Shown in pieces: positions 26,431-35,085 of a DNA stretch of 64,000 nt. The notes below the pieces were generated by a model, which saw nothing but the letters and a program-made list of their open reading frames with translations, did no database searches and was not told where the DNA came from. This stretch comes from Phycisphaerae bacterium (lineage in GTDB: Bacteria; Planctomycetota; Phycisphaerae; Tepidisphaerales; Tepidisphaeraceae), in the NCBI GenBank assembly GCA_025924315.1, contig JAICIO010000010.1, forward strand, positions 17,247-81,246. Direction: 5' to 3'. Numbering within the stretch: the stretch's first letter is position 1; each line of letters opens with the position of its first letter. Both the position numbers and the translations under genes were made by a program.

Positions 26431-27555
26431 ATGCCCGGCTTTTGTCACCTGCTTGCAGCGTCTTCGACCGCACCGTCCGCGTTCAGTTCCGGCGCGGGAC
26501 TGTACTTCGTTCTGTTCATCATTCTTGTCGCGCTCTTGTTCGACTTTCTGAACGGTTTTCACGACGCGGCGAATTCGATCGCGACGGTTGTCGCGACGCG
26601 TGTTCTCACGCCGACGCAGGCTGTTATTTGGGCCGCGGTATTCAATTTCATCGCGGCATTCATCTTTGGGACAAAAGTCGCGGGAACGATTTCCGCCGAC
26701 ATGGTCGACAAAAACCTGATCGACATCTATGTCGTTTTCGCCGGACTGCTCGGCGCGATCATCTGGAATATCATCACGTGGCTGCTGGGATTGCCAACCA
26801 GTTCTTCGCACGCATTGGTCGGCGGACTTGGTGGCGCGGCCGTTCTGAAGAGCGGGATCTCTGCGCTTATCCCCACGGGATGGACGCTGGTTCTCGTCGG
26901 CATCGTGCTCGCGCCGGTCCTCGGCTTTATCGTTGGCACCGCGATGATGGTGGCCGTCGCGTGGATCGCGCGAAAGCAAACCCCGCAGCGGATGGACCGC
27001 CTGTTTCGAAAACTGCAACTGGTTTCAGCAGGCTTGTATTCTCTGGGTCACGGCGGAAACGACGCGCAGAAAACGATGGGCATCATCGTGATGCTGCTGA
27101 CCACCGCAGGTCTCGGGAACTGGGCCCATGCCGATCCGCATTCGCCGCTCAACAGGCTTCACCTCTTCGGCGCAACCCACAACATCGCCTGGTGGATCAT
27201 TCTCAGCTGTCAGGCCGCGATCGCGCTCGGCACGATGTTCGGCGGATGGCGCATCGTCAAAACGATGGGCCACAGCATCACGCGGCTGCAACCCGTCGGC
27301 GGATTCTGCGCCGAAACCGCCGCGGCGAGCACGATCTTCCTCTTCACCAAAGTTCGCGGCGTCCCGATCTCGACGACCCACGCGATCACCGGCGCGATCC
27401 TTGGTGTCGGCACGACCAAAGGTGTCCGCTCCGTCCGCTGGATCTGGGGACAGCGCATCGTGATGGCGTGGATCCTGACGATCCCCTGCGCCGCCTTCAT
27501 GGCCGCAATTACGTACGGCTTGCTCCACCTGCTGGTTGAACCGTATCTGAAGTGA
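26431..27555 (+). CDS. pit: low-affinity inorganic phosphate transporter, Pit family
   Basis: 374 residues with about ten spans. The two inverted PiT repeats carry the signatures LFDFLNGFHDAANSIATVVA and GHGGNDAQKTMGIIVML, with GLPTSSSHALVGGLGG and GVPISTTHAITGAILGVG as paired half-motifs. It takes up phosphate, probably as metal phosphate with protons. The DUF47 partner precedes it. The start ATG at 26431 lacks a clear ribosome site. This pair fits high-phosphate growth; no pst genes are in the window. Confidence 0.94.
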   Translation: MPGFCHLLAASSTAPSAFSSGAGLYFVLFIILVALLFDFLNGFHDAANSIATVVATRVLTPTQAVIWAAVFNFIAAFIFGTKVAGTISADMVDKNLIDIYVVFAGLLGAIIWNIITWLLGLPTSSSHALVGGLGGAAVLKSGISALIPTGWTLVLVGIVLAPVLGFIVGTAMMVAVAWIARKQTPQRMDRLFRKLQLVSAGLYSLGHGGNDAQKTMGIIVMLLTTAGLGNWAHADPHSPLNRLHLFGATHNIAWWIILSCQAAIALGTMFGGWRIVKTMGHSITRLQPVGGFCAETAAASTIFLFTKVRGVPISTTHAITGAILGVGTTKGVRSVRWIWGQRIVMAWILTIPCAAFMAAITYGLLHLLVEPYLK

Positions 27556-27580
27556 CCCGGCGTGTTCCAAACTAGCACCC

Positions 27581-29056
27581 ATGGAAAACCCGTGCTACGC
27601 TTTGTGCGTGGTCGCTCGAATTCTTTTCGCCCTTCTCATTCTTGCACCCCTCGCACCCGCCCAGCCCACGAGTGTTCCGACGAATGAACGGATGCCGACC
27701 GATGTGCTGCTCAAGATCGATCAGCAGGAACTAGGACCGCTGTATCAGAAGGTCACGCCGCAGCAGCTCGAGCAACTTCATCCGCTGATCGAGCAGTACT
27801 TCGACGCGCGCACCACCACAGAACGAAAGAACATCACCGCAGCGATCGAGGCGACGAAGATCGATCCGAACATCGTCGGCCGGCTCTGTCGCGTGCGGAT
27901 GAATTGGCCGGCGCTTTCGGGCGGCGGCGTGTTTTACATCAACGAGCGGATCGGCCCGCACGATGTCGCGTATTTCCTCGGCGTGCCGAAATCCTACGAT
28001 CGCACAAAACCCTGGCCGTTGGTGATACGACTCGCGCCCGCGGAGCCCTTTGTCACCGATCCCAAGCCCGATGCCGATCGGACGGCGAAGATCTACACCG
28101 ATTGGATCAAAGACGAGCTCGCGAAACACGGCGACGCGATCGTGCTTATGCCGCTGCTCAATCTCGATGAGCTTTACGGTCCCAGTTACAAGGGAATGAA
28201 CAGCGTGATCCAGCCGATGCTTCACGCCGCGGGGCGCGTGAATATCGATCCGGCGCGCGTGTACCTCGTCGGCCATTCACTCGGCGCGCACGCGGCATGG
28301 AATCTCGGCCTGCATTACACGACGTACTTCGCGGCGCTCGACATCATGGCGGGCTCGGCTTCGTCCGACTGGCAGCGGTTGCGTCTGATGAATTTGCGCA
28401 ACACGCTCCCCGTGGTCTGGCACGATCGCGCCGATAAGGAAGTGAAGGTCGGGCAGGCCCAGGCGCTCGTGAATGCGCTGAAGCGGATGAAGATCGACAT
28501 CGATTACACCGAAACCGCGAACGTCGGACACGTGCCGAATGACGAAATCATCGAGCAGCAATACGAGAAGATGCGCGCTCGCACCCGCTCACTGTATCCG
28601 ACCCAAGTCGCGTTGCAGTCCAATCGCCCAGACACGATGTTCAACCGCCTCGACTGGGTACAGATGTATCAGCCGATCAATCCCGGGCAAGACAAACGAA
28701 TGCTCTTCAACAAGGGCACCGGCACGATGGTGGTGCTCGAGAATACTTTCAGCGTGCAGGCAGCGTATGGCGGCAACCGCATCGAGGCGATCGCGGATAA
28801 TGTCGATATGCTGCGCATTTATGTGAACGATCAAATGGTCGACTTCTCGAAACCGGTGACGATCGTCATCGCGAAGAATCCGAAGGCGAAATTCGAGGGG
28901 ATGCTGAAGCCCGATATCGATACGATGCTGAAAGATCAACTATTTCTCGGCAGAGGCTGGCGCTACTTCACCGCCGCGGTCGATTTGGAACTGCGCCCTC
29001 AACCCGCGACGCGCCCCGTCCGTTCCGCCACGCGCGGCAGCATCATCGTGAAGTAG
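27581..29056 (+). CDS. exported alpha/beta hydrolase (esterase-like)
   Basis: 491 residues with a signal peptide of about 28 residues (core ILFALLILAPLAPAQ). The middle is an esterase-type alpha/beta hydrolase: the strand WPLVIRLAP, then VYLVGHSLGAHAAWNLGLHY with the nucleophile elbow GHSLG, and the catalytic histidine probably in ETANVGHVPND. The C-terminal 150 residues (RNDPNDMVDFSK-like strands, NPKAKFEGMLKPD) resemble the extra domain found in planctomycete secreted peptidase/esterase-like proteins. It probably hydrolyses esters or short peptides outside the cell. It begins 25 bases after pit, though a shared role is not obvious. Confidence 0.8.
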   Translation: MENPCYALCVVARILFALLILAPLAPAQPTSVPTNERMPTDVLLKIDQQELGPLYQKVTPQQLEQLHPLIEQYFDARTTTERKNITAAIEATKIDPNIVGRLCRVRMNWPALSGGGVFYINERIGPHDVAYFLGVPKSYDRTKPWPLVIRLAPAEPFVTDPKPDADRTAKIYTDWIKDELAKHGDAIVLMPLLNLDELYGPSYKGMNSVIQPMLHAAGRVNIDPARVYLVGHSLGAHAAWNLGLHYTTYFAALDIMAGSASSDWQRLRLMNLRNTLPVVWHDRADKEVKVGQAQALVNALKRMKIDIDYTETANVGHVPNDEIIEQQYEKMRARTRSLYPTQVALQSNRPDTMFNRLDWVQMYQPINPGQDKRMLFNKGTGTMVVLENTFSVQAAYGGNRIEAIADNVDMLRIYVNDQMVDFSKPVTIVIAKNPKAKFEGMLKPDIDTMLKDQLFLGRGWRYFTAAVDLELRPQPATRPVRSATRGSIIVK

Positions 29057-29077
29057 CGGACAAAAACCGCGCGACCG

Positions 29078-29128
29078 TGACACGGGCTTTCAGCCCGTGC
29101 TGGCGGTTCGCGCGCCAGCGAAAACGCG
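29078..29128. repeat. double-hairpin repeat, GTGACACGG family
   Basis: CACGGGCTTTCAGCCCGTG (loop TTTCA) at 29081-29099 runs straight into GCTGGCGGTTCGCGCGCCAGC at 29099-29119, and the edges TGAC and GTCA pair. It begins after the hydrolase stop and reaches the stop of the convergent pyrophosphohydrolase. It is related to 60456-60517. Confidence 0.75.
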
Positions 29129-29488
29129 TCATAACTCGTTGTACTTCTTCGCGACGCCTTTGGATTTGTGCAGCGGATATTTCTTCTCGTTGTGCGCGAG
29201 CTTCTCGACGAGCGCTTCGGGCAGATCGATCTTCAAATCGTTCGCGAGCAGGAGCACCCAATACAAAACATCTGCCAGCTCGTGTGAGAGTGCGCGACGA
29301 TTCTTGTTCAGATGAGCTTCCAGCTCCCGCCCGTTCTTCCATTGCATGAGCTCGAGCAGCTCATGCACTTCGAGGCTCAGCGACAGCGCCATGTCTTTCG
29401 GATTGTGAAACTGCTTCCAGTCGCGCGCATCGCGGAAGGCTTTGATCCGCTGCGTGAGGTCTTCGAGCGTGGGGGACTTTTTCTTCAC
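29129..29488 (-). CDS. MazG-like NTP pyrophosphohydrolase
   Basis: 119 residues from a GTG that overlaps the plsC stop (GTGA). The all-alpha NTP-PPase fold shows as LSLEVHELLELMQW (ExxE) and LSHELADVLYWVLLL (ExxD), the four acidic magnesium ligands. It is most like the dCTP-pyrophosphatase (RS21-C6/iMazG) branch, which removes non-canonical or excess nucleotides by splitting off pyrophosphate. Last gene of an operon with cmk, which fits control of cytidine nucleotides. Confidence 0.9.
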   Translation of the reverse strand: MKKKSPTLEDLTQRIKAFRDARDWKQFHNPKDMALSLSLEVHELLELMQWKNGRELEAHLNKNRRALSHELADVLYWVLLLANDLKIDLPEALVEKLAHNEKKYPLHKSKGVAKKYNEL

Positions 29489-30159
29489 CGGTTGTCATCC
29501 TTCGCGCGCAGCTCCGCGAACATCGTGCGCAGCGCTTTGTCGATTTTCGTCGTGATCTCCGCCGCCTTCATATTCGAAAGATCCATCGGCGGGCCGTACA
29601 TGATCCGGATCGGATGCGAATGAAAGAGCTTGGCATGGCGCGGCCAGGCTTGGAAGGATCCGTCAATGACGACCGGGACGACCGGAACGTTTGCGCGCCG
29701 CACCACGAGCGCCGCGCCGGACTCGATCTTGCCAATTTCTCCATCGTCCGATCTCGTGCCTTCGGGAAAAATGTTCAGCAGATGTCCTTCCTGCAGCCGC
29801 TTGATCGTTTCCTTTACCGCGCCCACGTCGCCGGTGCCCTGGCGTACGGGAAACGCGTTCAGCGACGTGATGAGCTTCCCGAAAAACTTGTTGTCGAACA
29901 GCTCGCTCTTGGCGAGATAACTCATCGAGCGACGCAGCGGAACGCCGAGCAAAACCGGGTCGAGATAACTCTGATGATTCGAAACGAGCAGCACGCCCCC
30001 GTGCAGCGGAACGTTTTCGACCCCGTATGCTTTGAAGTCGAACATCAGCGTCGTCATGACGCGGCAGAACGCCTGCGCCAGCTTCCAGAACAGGCTGCGC
30101 TCGGACGGTTCGCGCGGCGGCGCCGAAACATGGCTCGTCGCGTAGTTCAACTGACTCAT
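29485..30159 (-). CDS. plsC: 1-acyl-sn-glycerol-3-phosphate acyltransferase
   Basis: 224 residues. PlsC blocks in order: VSNHQSYLDPVLLG (the HX4D catalytic pair), SELFDNKFFGKLI, LNIFPEGTRSDDGEIG and VPVVPVVIDGS. It acylates lysophosphatidic acid at the inner face of the membrane to make phosphatidic acid. It overlaps cmk by 4 bases (ATGA) and the pyrophosphohydrolase by 4; the cmk-plsC order is frequent in bacteria. Confidence 0.93.
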   Translation of the reverse strand: MSQLNYATSHVSAPPREPSERSLFWKLAQAFCRVMTTLMFDFKAYGVENVPLHGGVLLVSNHQSYLDPVLLGVPLRRSMSYLAKSELFDNKFFGKLITSLNAFPVRQGTGDVGAVKETIKRLQEGHLLNIFPEGTRSDDGEIGKIESGAALVVRRANVPVVPVVIDGSFQAWPRHAKLFHSHPIRIMYGPPMDLSNMKAAEITTKIDKALRTMFAELRAKDDNR

Positions 30160-30821
30160 ACCTTCACCGAACGAACGCGATCCACGATGTGATCCACGAC
30201 CTGCGACTGTGTCATGTTCGTGGTATCAACAATCTCCGCGTCCTGTGGCACCGCCAGCGGACCGACCGAGCGACTCTGGTCGCGGCGGTCGCGCGACTCG
30301 ATCTGATCCAGGATTTCGTTGAAGTCGACGATTTCGCCGCGAGCACGAAGCTGCGCGACGCGTCGGCGAGCACGCTCGTGCGGCGTGGCGTCGAGATAGA
30401 ATTTGCAGGGCGCGTCGGGGAATACGATCGATCCCTGATCGCGGCCCTCGGTCACGAGGTTTCCTCGTTCTTTGCCGATCGCACGCTGCTGCTGCACGAG
30501 TTGCTCGCGAATCGCCGGCACGACCGCGACATAAGACGCGGCGCGCGTGGCCTCACTGCCGCGGAGCAAATGCCCGACCTGATCGCCATTCAGCAAAACG
30601 CCGGGCGGATGTTTCGACCACTCAAACTCGATCTTGCAATGCTTCGCGATGAAGGCCAGTTCGCGCGGATCTTCGAGATTTGCATTGCGATGCACAGCTT
30701 CGAGGCCGATCGCGCGGTACATCGCGCCGGTGTCGAGAAAGTCGAACTTCAATCGTTCCGCGACAGCGAGCGCGACGGAGGATTTGCCAGTCCCCGCCGG
30801 CCCATCGATCGTGATAACCAT
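30156..30821 (-). CDS. cmk: cytidylate kinase
   Basis: 221 residues from ATG 30821 (GGCGGA 6 bases upstream); ATG 30839 would add six residues and has no ribosome site. Features are VITIDGPAGTGKSSVALAVA (P-loop), FLDTGAMYRAIGLEAV, NLVTEGRDQGSIVFPDAPCK and RARRRVAQL. It phosphorylates CMP and dCMP, feeding CTP for lipid and nucleic acid synthesis. In the second block most family members have RD(I/V)GT; here it is RDQGS, a known variant in some phyla. First gene of the cmk-plsC-NTP-PPase operon. Confidence 0.93.
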   Translation of the reverse strand: MVITIDGPAGTGKSSVALAVAERLKFDFLDTGAMYRAIGLEAVHRNANLEDPRELAFIAKHCKIEFEWSKHPPGVLLNGDQVGHLLRGSEATRAASYVAVVPAIREQLVQQQRAIGKERGNLVTEGRDQGSIVFPDAPCKFYLDATPHERARRRVAQLRARGEIVDFNEILDQIESRDRRDQSRSVGPLAVPQDAEIVDTTNMTQSQVVDHIVDRVRSVKV

Positions 30822-30891
30822 TCCCTTTCCGCCGTCCATTGCAGTGCGGGCAATCATGCGGAAGAAACGCGATCGTGCAAGATGGTTTTTT

Positions 30892-30961
30892 GGAGGGCGA
30901 GGCTCCTGCCGAGCCGTTGCTCGATTCGCACGAAGACGGCTCGGCGGGAGCCTCGCCCTCC
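30892..30961. repeat. inverted repeat, GGAGGGCGAGGCTCC family
   Basis: 26-base arms (30892-30917 and 30936-30961) with one mismatch and an 18-base spacer; inside each arm GGCTC and GAGCC can pair around 5 bases. It lies between the divergent cmk and zinc-ribbon protein genes, 70 and 51 bases from their starts. Confidence 0.88.
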
Positions 30962-31012
30962 CGTTTCGCATTCGATACAATTGGCGCGTTCACGTCCTTT
31001 GGGGAGGTTCGT

Positions 31013-31840
31013 ATGTCGGATTCGATTGTCTGCGACGGGTGTGGGAAGAAATACAAGTGGCACGACAAGCTCGGCGGAAAAAAGGTGAAGTGCGCCTGCG
31101 GGCATGTGATTGCGGTCGCGGCGCGAACGGTGGAAGTCGTGCGCGAGGAGATCGAGGATGATCTCTACGCGCTCGCGTCGGATGCGGAAAAGAAACGCTC
31201 GTCCGCGGAAGCCGTCGCCATCGCAGCGCCTCCGCCCTCGCCCGTCGTCGGCAATCAAGTGAAGCCGGGGCTTGCGTCTGCGGGTATCGAAGATCCATTC
31301 ATCGCGAAGGGCATCTATCGCCGCAAGGGTTTGGCCGAAGAACCGAAGAAGGAGTACACGGTCTCGCCGCTGAGGGATTACATCCTTCCGCCGGTGTTTC
31401 TCATCCTCGGCATCATCCTCTGCTTCGTCGAGGCGATGCATCACAAGGGGAACAACTACACGCTCGCTCAGGTGCTGCCGCTGACGATTCCGACGATCAT
31501 CGCAAACCTCGCCCTCGTCGTCGGCGGAACGTTCCTCGCCAGCGCCATGGCCGGCGTGGCCTTTCCCGACAAAATTCCGATCACGATTCTGAAGATATGC
31601 GCCGTCGCGCTCGCACCGGGCGCAATCGGCGGAATCCTCGACCCGCTCATCGGCGGAATCAACGGCAACATCGTCGGCAGCCTCGCCGCCGTGGGTCTTT
31701 ACTTCGGACTCTTCGCCCTGCTCTTCCGAATCGCCGCCGCGGAAATGGTCGCCTGCGTGATGGTCATCTGGATCATCCGAATCGGCGTGCTGTATTGCAT
31801 GTACAAGTTCGAAGGGTACCGAACGGGATCGGAGATCTAA
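31013..31840 (+). CDS. zinc-ribbon membrane protein, copy 1
   Basis: 275 residues from ATG 31013 (GGGGAGG 5-6 bases upstream); longer frames read through the inverted repeat. Residues 1-35 are a zinc ribbon, DSIVCDGCGKKYKWHDKLG then VKCACGHVIAV, with four cysteines. A charged, proline-rich linker follows, then four or five membrane spans (YILPPVFLILGIILCFVEA, IANLALVVGGTFLASAM, GGINGNIVGSLAAVGLYFG). A protein of the same plan is at 58984. The cytoplasmic ribbon may bind nucleic acid or a partner. No function is known. Confidence 0.8.
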   Translation: MSDSIVCDGCGKKYKWHDKLGGKKVKCACGHVIAVAARTVEVVREEIEDDLYALASDAEKKRSSAEAVAIAAPPPSPVVGNQVKPGLASAGIEDPFIAKGIYRRKGLAEEPKKEYTVSPLRDYILPPVFLILGIILCFVEAMHHKGNNYTLAQVLPLTIPTIIANLALVVGGTFLASAMAGVAFPDKIPITILKICAVALAPGAIGGILDPLIGGINGNIVGSLAAVGLYFGLFALLFRIAAAEMVACVMVIWIIRIGVLYCMYKFEGYRTGSEI

Positions 31841-31851
31841 GAAACATGCTA

Positions 31852-31923
31852 GCCACCGATGGGGCACCGATTCGCACCGATAAAGGGGCATTTATCGGTG
31901 TGCATCGGTGCCCCATCGGTGGC
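31852..31923. repeat. inverted repeat with CACCGAT units
   Basis: 33-base arms (31852-31884 and 31891-31923) with two mismatches and only 6 bases between. Each arm carries ACCGAT (or ATCGGT) three times, about 11-12 bases apart, so the stem has an internal helical-turn period. It occupies the gap between convergent stops at 31840 and 31930. Confidence 0.9.
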
Positions 31924-31929
31924 AAGAAT

Positions 31930-32862
31930 TCATGCGCTCTTCGCGAGTTTCTCGAATGACGGGAGGCGCTGCTTGAGCTTGAGCAACGGCTCATAGAGAT
32001 CGCCCTTTTGTTTCACCCGCTTGATCACGTCATCAGTTTCGAAGGTGACGAGGCTCGGGTCTTTTTTCTTCAGGGCCGTTTCCAATTCCTTCCACGTGAT
32101 CGGAGTTGAAACGGTCGGATGTTCTCTCGCGCGGAGCGAATATACCGTCACCGTCGTCTTGTACTCGTCGTTCTGGCTCCAGTCGACGAAGACCTTTCCG
32201 ACGCGGAGACTCTTGAGCATTTTCGAAACGACGCGATCGGGGTTTTGCTGTTCGAGAAACAGCGCCATCGCGCGCGAAAACGATTTCGTGTCTTCGAAGG
32301 TGACGCCTGGCGCGTTGAGCGGCACGCCGAGGTGGATCCCCTTTCCGCCGGAAGTTTTGGGGAAACATTGCAGACCGACACTGGCGAGCAGATCCCGCAA
32401 TTGAATCGCGATCTCCATCGCATCGAGCACGCCGGCCGGCGGGCCCGGATCGAGATCGAACACCATCATCGTGGGGCGCTCCGGGTGATCGACTTTCGAC
32501 AACAGCGTGTGCAGTTCCAGCGACGCGAGATTCGCGACCCACACGAGCGTTTCTTCATCATCGACGACGCAGTAGTTGATGTGATTGTTACTGCGGCCAC
32601 TTTTAACTTCTGCCGTCTCCACCCACTTGGGGCGATGAACCGGACAGCGCTTTTCGTAAAAGAACATCTGATCGACGCCGTTCGGATAACGCTTGAGTGT
32701 GAGCGCGCGCTTTTTCATGTGCGGAAGAAGCACAGGCGCGATGTTCATGTAGTAATGAATGACATCGGCTTTGGTGAAGCCGGTTTTGGGATAGAGAACC
32801 TTCTCAAGGTTTGAGACGCTAAGCGTCTTGCGACCAATCTTCACCGTATGCGTCGTTCCCAT
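31930..32862 (-). CDS. NHEJ polymerase/primase (LigD polymerase domain, stand-alone), copy 2
   Basis: 310 residues from ATG 32862. Motifs: VFDLDPG (D136, D138), TSGGKGIHLGVPL (H177) and VFVDWSQND (D227), then YSLRAREHPTVSTPITW. This is the standard LigD polymerase, closer to consensus than copy 1 at 11782. It extends and bridges broken ends held by Ku. It is the third gene of the set ligase-Ku-polymerase on the minus strand. A 26-base palindrome separates it from ku. Confidence 0.94.
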   Translation of the reverse strand: MGTTHTVKIGRKTLSVSNLEKVLYPKTGFTKADVIHYYMNIAPVLLPHMKKRALTLKRYPNGVDQMFFYEKRCPVHRPKWVETAEVKSGRSNNHINYCVVDDEETLVWVANLASLELHTLLSKVDHPERPTMMVFDLDPGPPAGVLDAMEIAIQLRDLLASVGLQCFPKTSGGKGIHLGVPLNAPGVTFEDTKSFSRAMALFLEQQNPDRVVSKMLKSLRVGKVFVDWSQNDEYKTTVTVYSLRAREHPTVSTPITWKELETALKKKDPSLVTFETDDVIKRVKQKGDLYEPLLKLKQRLPSFEKLAKSA

Positions 32863-32881
32863 AAGCACTCAAATTATAAGA

Positions 32882-32907
32882 AAGCCCACGGCTCGAGCCG
32901 TGGGCTT
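32882..32907. repeat. 26-base perfect palindrome between ku and the NHEJ polymerase gene
   Basis: AAGCCCACGGCTC followed by its exact complement, with no loop. As RNA it makes a strong stem in the 55-base gap. T-rich sequence on the minus-strand exit side (from the A-rich stretch 32871-32881) lets it act as an intrinsic terminator after ku, or as a processing site within the operon. Confidence 0.75.
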
Positions 32908-32917
32908 GATAAGAATT

Positions 32918-33790
32918 CTATGCACTTTTGCGCCGACGATGGTGCGTTTCGTGATGCGCGACGTGGCGCGAGCGACGTCCATTGCCATTCGCGGCGCCGG
33001 CACCACCACCCGCGCCTTTGCGCGCTTCGGCTAAGCTCGCTTCGAGGGCGGCCATCAGGTTGATCACGCGGCCGGGCTTCTCCTGCGTCGGCGGTTGCGT
33101 GACGATCTTTTCGCCCTTCGCCTTCTTCTCGATCATCTCCATCACGCGCTCGCGGTACTCGTCCTTGTACTTCGTCGGGTCGAAATCCGTCGTGAGCGAA
33201 TCGATGAGCTTCTCGGCCATATTCACTTCGCGATCGTCCACCTTCACCGAGGGCAGATCGATCACCTCTTGCGCGTCGAGCACTTCGTCGCCGAAATGCA
33301 TCGTTTCCAGGCACAGCACGCCATTCACGGGACGGATCGCGCACAGATATTCCTTCTCGCGCATGACGAACGACGCGATCGCCGTGCGCTTGGTCTTCTC
33401 CATCGCTTCGACGAGCAGCTTGTACGGCTTGGCCGCGTGTTCCCCGGGCGCGAGGTAATACCCTTTGTCGTAATAGAGCGGATCGATTTCGGAAATGTCG
33501 ACGAAATCCTTGATCTCGATCATCCGGCTCTGCTTGGGCGCGAGCGCCTCGAGCTCCGATTGCTGGATGATCACATACTGATCCGGCCCAATCTCGTATC
33601 CTTTGACCATGTGCTCGTTGTGGACCTCCCTGCCCGACGAAGAGCTCACACGTTTGAACTGCAATCGCGATTTGTCCTGGTCGTTGAGCATGTGAAACTG
33701 AATGCGATGCTCTTTCGTCGCGATGAACAGTTTGACCGGAATATTGACCAGCCCGAAGCTGATCGAACCTGACCACATTGCCCTGGGCAT
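32918..33790 (-). CDS. ku: Ku protein, NHEJ DNA-end binding
   Basis: 290 residues. Family marks: the start MPRAMWSGSISFGLVNIPVK, FKRVSSSSGREVHNEHMVKG, IEIKDFVDISEIDPLYYDKG, KPYKLLVEAMEKTKRTAIAS and the end of the core PTKYKDEYRERVMEMIEKKA. The homodimer forms a ring on DNA ends and recruits the LigD activities. The C-terminus is basic and glycine-rich (NGNGRRSRHVAHHETHHRRR), probably a DNA-binding tail. It sits between the ligase and polymerase genes of the second NHEJ set. Confidence 0.95.
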   Translation of the reverse strand: MPRAMWSGSISFGLVNIPVKLFIATKEHRIQFHMLNDQDKSRLQFKRVSSSSGREVHNEHMVKGYEIGPDQYVIIQQSELEALAPKQSRMIEIKDFVDISEIDPLYYDKGYYLAPGEHAAKPYKLLVEAMEKTKRTAIASFVMREKEYLCAIRPVNGVLCLETMHFGDEVLDAQEVIDLPSVKVDDREVNMAEKLIDSLTTDFDPTKYKDEYRERVMEMIEKKAKGEKIVTQPPTQEKPGRVINLMAALEASLAEARKGAGGGAGAANGNGRRSRHVAHHETHHRRRKSA

Positions 33791-33805
33791 GATTCACCTG
33801 TTCGT

Positions 33806-33890
33806 AAGGATGAAGGATGAATTAGGAAGGATGAAACAAACGCATTCAGTTGCATTTACTTTCATCATTCTGCATTCATCATTCATCATT
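33806..33890. repeat. inverted repeat with GGATGAA units
   Basis: 31-base arms (33806-33836 and 33860-33890) read as GGATGAAGGATGAATTAGG and its near-complement, with mismatches mostly at the same C/A position of each unit. Low-GC compared with its surroundings. It lies in the 106-base gap between the ligase and ku genes of one transcript direction. Confidence 0.75.
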
Positions 33891-33896
33891 GCCTTC

Positions 33897-34928
33897 CTAT
33901 CCTTCTCGAATCACTGCACAGGCTTCCTTGTCCGTGCGTAGTCCTTTGAACGACGGTTGACGCAAAATGTGTCCGCCGGTCCACCCGCGGTACTCGACCT
34001 CCGCCACCAGTTTGGGTTGCACGAAGAACGATTCCGTGTCGCGACGCGGGAGTTTTTCCGCGAAAGGATTCTCGTCCGTCGCAAGCTCTCGGAGCGTTCG
34101 CATGAGCGGGCCGTGATCCGCCTGCTTGATTCCCGTGCCCACTCGGCCGGCATAGGTGAGCTTCGCTTTCGTTCCGCAAGCACCTGGCTTGTAGTAACCG
34201 ACGAGGAGCGCACCGATGCGATTGGCGTCGGTGCCGCGCTCGCGCGTCCATCCGCCGACGACAAATTCCTGCCTTGGGACGATCTTGATCTTGCGCCAGG
34301 TCGGCGCGCGTCGGCCGGGCTCGTAGGGGCTGTCGAGACGCTTCGCGACGATGCCCTCCAACTCAAGCTGCTTGGCGGATGCGTGAACCGCGCGGCCTTC
34401 GCCGACATGCGCGGGCGACAGCTGCCAGGAGCCACCCTGCAGCGTCAGGTCCTCGAGCATCTCGCGGCGATTCGACCACGAAAGGTGCATCGTCGACTTT
34501 CCGTCGAGATAGAGCAGATCGAAGATCAGGTATTGGATCGGAATCTCGCGCACCGCGCGTGCGATGAGCGAGGGATCGTTGCGATGCATTCGATGTTGCA
34601 ATCGCGAAAAGCTTGGGCGATCGACGTCGTCGAAGGCGATGATCTCGCCGTCCACAATCGCACTGCGGTCGCCGATTGCTTTCGCGAGCTGATGGAGCTC
34701 CGGATAACGGCGGGTGATGTCGAGTTGGTTGCGGCTTTCGATACGGATCGCGCCGTGGTCGCAATAGGTAATCGCCCGTACGCCGTCCCATTTGTACTCG
34801 AACGCCCAGTTGCCATCGTCCGGCGGAAGGTCTGACAAAACGGCCATCATCGGCTCGATGCCGGTCGGAATGGGCGATCGCTTTGGCGATCGTGCGCGGG
34901 GGCGGATTTGTGCGGTCGTGCGCGTCAT
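33897..34928 (-). CDS. ATP-dependent DNA ligase (LigD ligase domain, stand-alone), copy 2
   Basis: 343 residues from ATG 34928 (GAGGTG upstream); the frame is open to 35018, with ATG 34964 as an alternative. Motif I is FEYKWDGVRAI with K46, then VDGEIIAFDD, LEGIVAKRLDSPYEPG, WRKIKIVPRQEFVVGGWT, and the OB part FVQPKLVAEVEYRGWTGGH. A LigD ligase module without polymerase or phosphoesterase domains. It clearly differs from copy 1 (KWDG versus KLDG) and belongs with Ku and polymerase downstream. Confidence 0.93.
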   Translation of the reverse strand: MTRTTAQIRPRARSPKRSPIPTGIEPMMAVLSDLPPDDGNWAFEYKWDGVRAITYCDHGAIRIESRNQLDITRRYPELHQLAKAIGDRSAIVDGEIIAFDDVDRPSFSRLQHRMHRNDPSLIARAVREIPIQYLIFDLLYLDGKSTMHLSWSNRREMLEDLTLQGGSWQLSPAHVGEGRAVHASAKQLELEGIVAKRLDSPYEPGRRAPTWRKIKIVPRQEFVVGGWTRERGTDANRIGALLVGYYKPGACGTKAKLTYAGRVGTGIKQADHGPLMRTLRELATDENPFAEKLPRRDTESFFVQPKLVAEVEYRGWTGGHILRQPSFKGLRTDKEACAVIREG

Positions 34929-35085
34929 GGGCAAAAACACCTCGGAACTTTCGGCGTCTTCCATGACGGCCCGCGGCGGAACGAGGCGATCGCCCGCCAC
35001 GCACTTGCTTAGAGGCAAGAGGCGCGCCAGAGACCGGATTATACCGCAGCAATCCAGTGAGATACGCAGTTGTCTAGACTTATAC

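Noticed and set aside
30839..31012. N-terminal extension of the zinc-ribbon membrane protein.
   Set aside because: It translates the GGAGGGCGAGG repeat; the ATG at 31013 has a strong ribosome site and directly precedes the zinc ribbon.
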